Source of the DNA: Rotaria macrura | Taxonomy: Eukaryota > Rotifera > Eurotatoria > Philodinida > Philodinidae | NCBI GenBank assembly: GCA_900239685.1 | Contig: OENT01000281.1 | Location: forward strand, 78,183 to 142,182 | Direction of reading: 5' to 3' | Length of the DNA stretch: 64,000 nt | Program-made: the position numbers and the translations under genes | Shown: positions 62,707 to 64,000 of the stretch, piece after piece | How positions within the stretch are numbered: position 1 is the first letter of the stretch | Layout of the letters: every line of letters begins with the position of its first letter | Notes under the pieces: generated by a model | The model's database searches: none | What the model saw: the letters and a program-made list of their open reading frames with translations, nothing else | Told to the model about the DNA's origin: nothing

Positions 62707-63464
62707 TTAACTATTTTTTAATTTGTTCAATTCCAATTCCATATTTTCACGTGAAACACGTAGCATATGCCACCCTTCTTTTTCTGTTAAATCAACAGCA
62801 CTTCGACTTTTATAAAATTCTATTGCATCTGTATTCCAATCAAGTACATTCAAATTTAGTCTAGCACAATTCGTATCAACAGCAATCTAAATAGAAGTCA
62901 TCATATCGAAAGAATTCAAGAGCTGGATGAATATACTTGATATGTTGCAAAAAAAAGTCCTTTTCCAATTCCACGTTTTCGATAATCTGCTTGTACATAA
63001 AGATCTTCAAGATGTAAACATTTTCCTTCCCACGTTGAGTAAACATTAAACATTAAACACATTCCAACGATATGTGATGACGAATTTGTTGAATCTAGTC
63101 TTGACAAAAGATGTTTCTAAGAAAAATGACATATTGTATTATATACCTTCAGCAACCAAACAACTATATAAAGGATGCTGACCAAAGCCATCTTGTTTAA
63201 GAACTAAATGTTACTAGGATATGATGACAAAAAATATTTTTATATCTTTTATTACATTGTCTTACTTTCACTATTGATTCGAACTTGATCAGGATGTTTT
63301 TCAAATACAGCCAATTCCTAAGAATAAGATTCTGAATGAATTTAATAAGAATATGCATGAAAAATAGTCGTCACATTAATTAATCTCATAATATCATCAC
63401 AATCGGTCTCAACTGCATTACGAATAGTTATATTTGGTTCAATTGATATCGGTTGTTTTAGCAT
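62707..63464 (-). CDS. SAT1: Diamine (spermidine/spermine) N1-acetyltransferase
   Basis: This GNAT-fold enzyme transfers acetyl from acetyl-CoA to spermidine, spermine or related amines, the first step of polyamine catabolism. Exons in transcript order: 63464-63375, 63317-63266, 63203-63147, 63094-62937 and 62886-62707. They sum to 537 nt (178 residues plus stop); human SAT1 has 171. All junctions are in phase, and the introns are only 50-62 nt. Matches to the SAT1/SAT2 family run throughout: IRNAVETDCDDIMRLI at the N-terminus, DGFGQHPLYSCLVAE, LHLEDLYV (95-100), the acetyl-CoA loop RKRGIGKG (105-112), NVLDWN, and EFYKSRSAVDL with the catalytic Tyr (144), then EGWHMLRV. Key residues are intact. 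SAT1 versus SAT2 or a thialysine acetyltransferase cannot be decided by eye. The frame stays open 5' of the chosen Met to an AG at about 63490, so a further upstream exon is possible. Confidence 0.9.
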
Positions 63465-63863
63465 CGTTTTTAAACGCGAATGTATTTTCTATTAAAAATG
63501 ATAGAATTTATTTTTCATTTAATACACATACGTGTAGATAGGTAACATGTCGTCGTAAAAATGTTTAGTTTAATTCTATTCGATAAAAAGTCATATTTTA
63601 AATTAAGACAAAAAAATCAAAGATGGCACTAGACGGCATTTCGAACATAAAACAGTAGAAAAGAACAAAATTTCGTTTCGAAACTATAAAATTCATTCGA
63701 TCATTGCCGATGCCTTCAAATATAATGATAAAACTTTATCGTTCTCACTAAATGGAATCTACAGAATTTGGTCAATTCAGAACATAATAGTCATTTGAAA
63801 ATTTGTATGAAATCAACAATAAACAGATTAGTTTTCTCAGTTCTTGACTAAAGACGTCAATAT
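63465..63863. other. Intergenic, upstream of the acetyltransferase
   Basis: No supported gene. It should contain the acetyltransferase promoter or a 5' exon; I recognise no specific element. Confidence 0.45.
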
Positions 63864-63978
63864 TCATGATATATAAAATGTGCTTGTAAATTGATCAACA
63901 TCAAAGACACAATGAGGACAATGCCAATAGAGTAGATTATCCATATATACAGTTGGTGCAAAAATGATTCGTCCATCT
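63864..63978 (-). CDS. Possible last exon of a gene continuing past the window
   Basis: On the minus strand a frame ending at 63864-63866 (TGA) reads DGRIIFAPTVYMDN and YWHCPHCVFDVDQF, with a CxxC pair and an aromatic-rich, codon-like composition. An AG acceptor at 63979-63980 would start it. The same DNA read in another frame gives a 39-residue Met-started peptide with a membrane-like segment. I cannot tell which, if either, is real; the gene would lie mostly beyond the window. Confidence 0.25.
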
Positions 63979-64000
63979 CGATAGCATCACTTTATTTTGC

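Overview
This is an AT-rich, intron-bearing animal nuclear sequence. Seven genes can be modelled. Most introns are 45-70 nt with GT..AG ends, and a few reach 0.4-3.5 kb. The gene set (follistatin, teneurin, nocturnin, spermidine/spermine acetyltransferase) is metazoan. The base composition, tiny introns and a prokaryote-type DUF4326 domain fused to an animal-type RRM fit a small spiralian invertebrate. A rotifer, perhaps a bdelloid, is my inference; nothing here proves the taxon.

Layout. 1-8.6 kb: no intact gene, two foldback-type repeats (2712-3216 and 3584-4050) and a possibly decayed cysteine-bearing gene (about 4124-4529). 8.6-9.76 kb (+): nocturnin. 10.33-12.11 kb (-): a complete five-exon follistatin, convergent with nocturnin. 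12.1-25.0 kb: a gene-free stretch with a CRE/ETS pair upstream of follistatin, a long hairpin (15931-15997) and a non-autonomous hAT element (20694-21345) with its target-site duplication. 25.0-44.9 kb (-): one complete teneurin gene. I joined 26 exons into an in-frame model of 8451 nt (2816 residues) with intracellular domain, one membrane helix, eight EGF repeats, Cys-rich, TTR-like, NHL, YD/RHS and C-terminal parts. 44.9-50.3 kb: no supported gene. 50.29-50.93 kb (+): an intronless RRM-DUF4326 fusion, the most unusual gene here. 50.9-56.6 kb: nothing supported. 56.57-61.54 kb (+): nine-exon gene for an unrecognised 814-residue Ser-rich protein. 61.93-62.62 kb (+): three-exon gene for an unrecognised 186-residue protein with a possible N-myristoylation signal. 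62.71-63.46 kb (-): five-exon diamine acetyltransferase. The last 140 bases may hold part of another minus-strand exon.

The genes are ordinary single-gene eukaryotic units, not an operon. Two belong to extracellular signalling or adhesion (follistatin: activin/BMP antagonist; teneurin: cell-cell adhesion). Nocturnin (NADP(H) 2'-phosphatase), the diamine acetyltransferase (polyamine catabolism) and the RRM-DUF4326 protein look intracellular. No tRNA, rRNA, CRISPR or prokaryotic feature was seen. All exon models come from reading splice signals and frame by eye; transcripts would be needed to confirm them.
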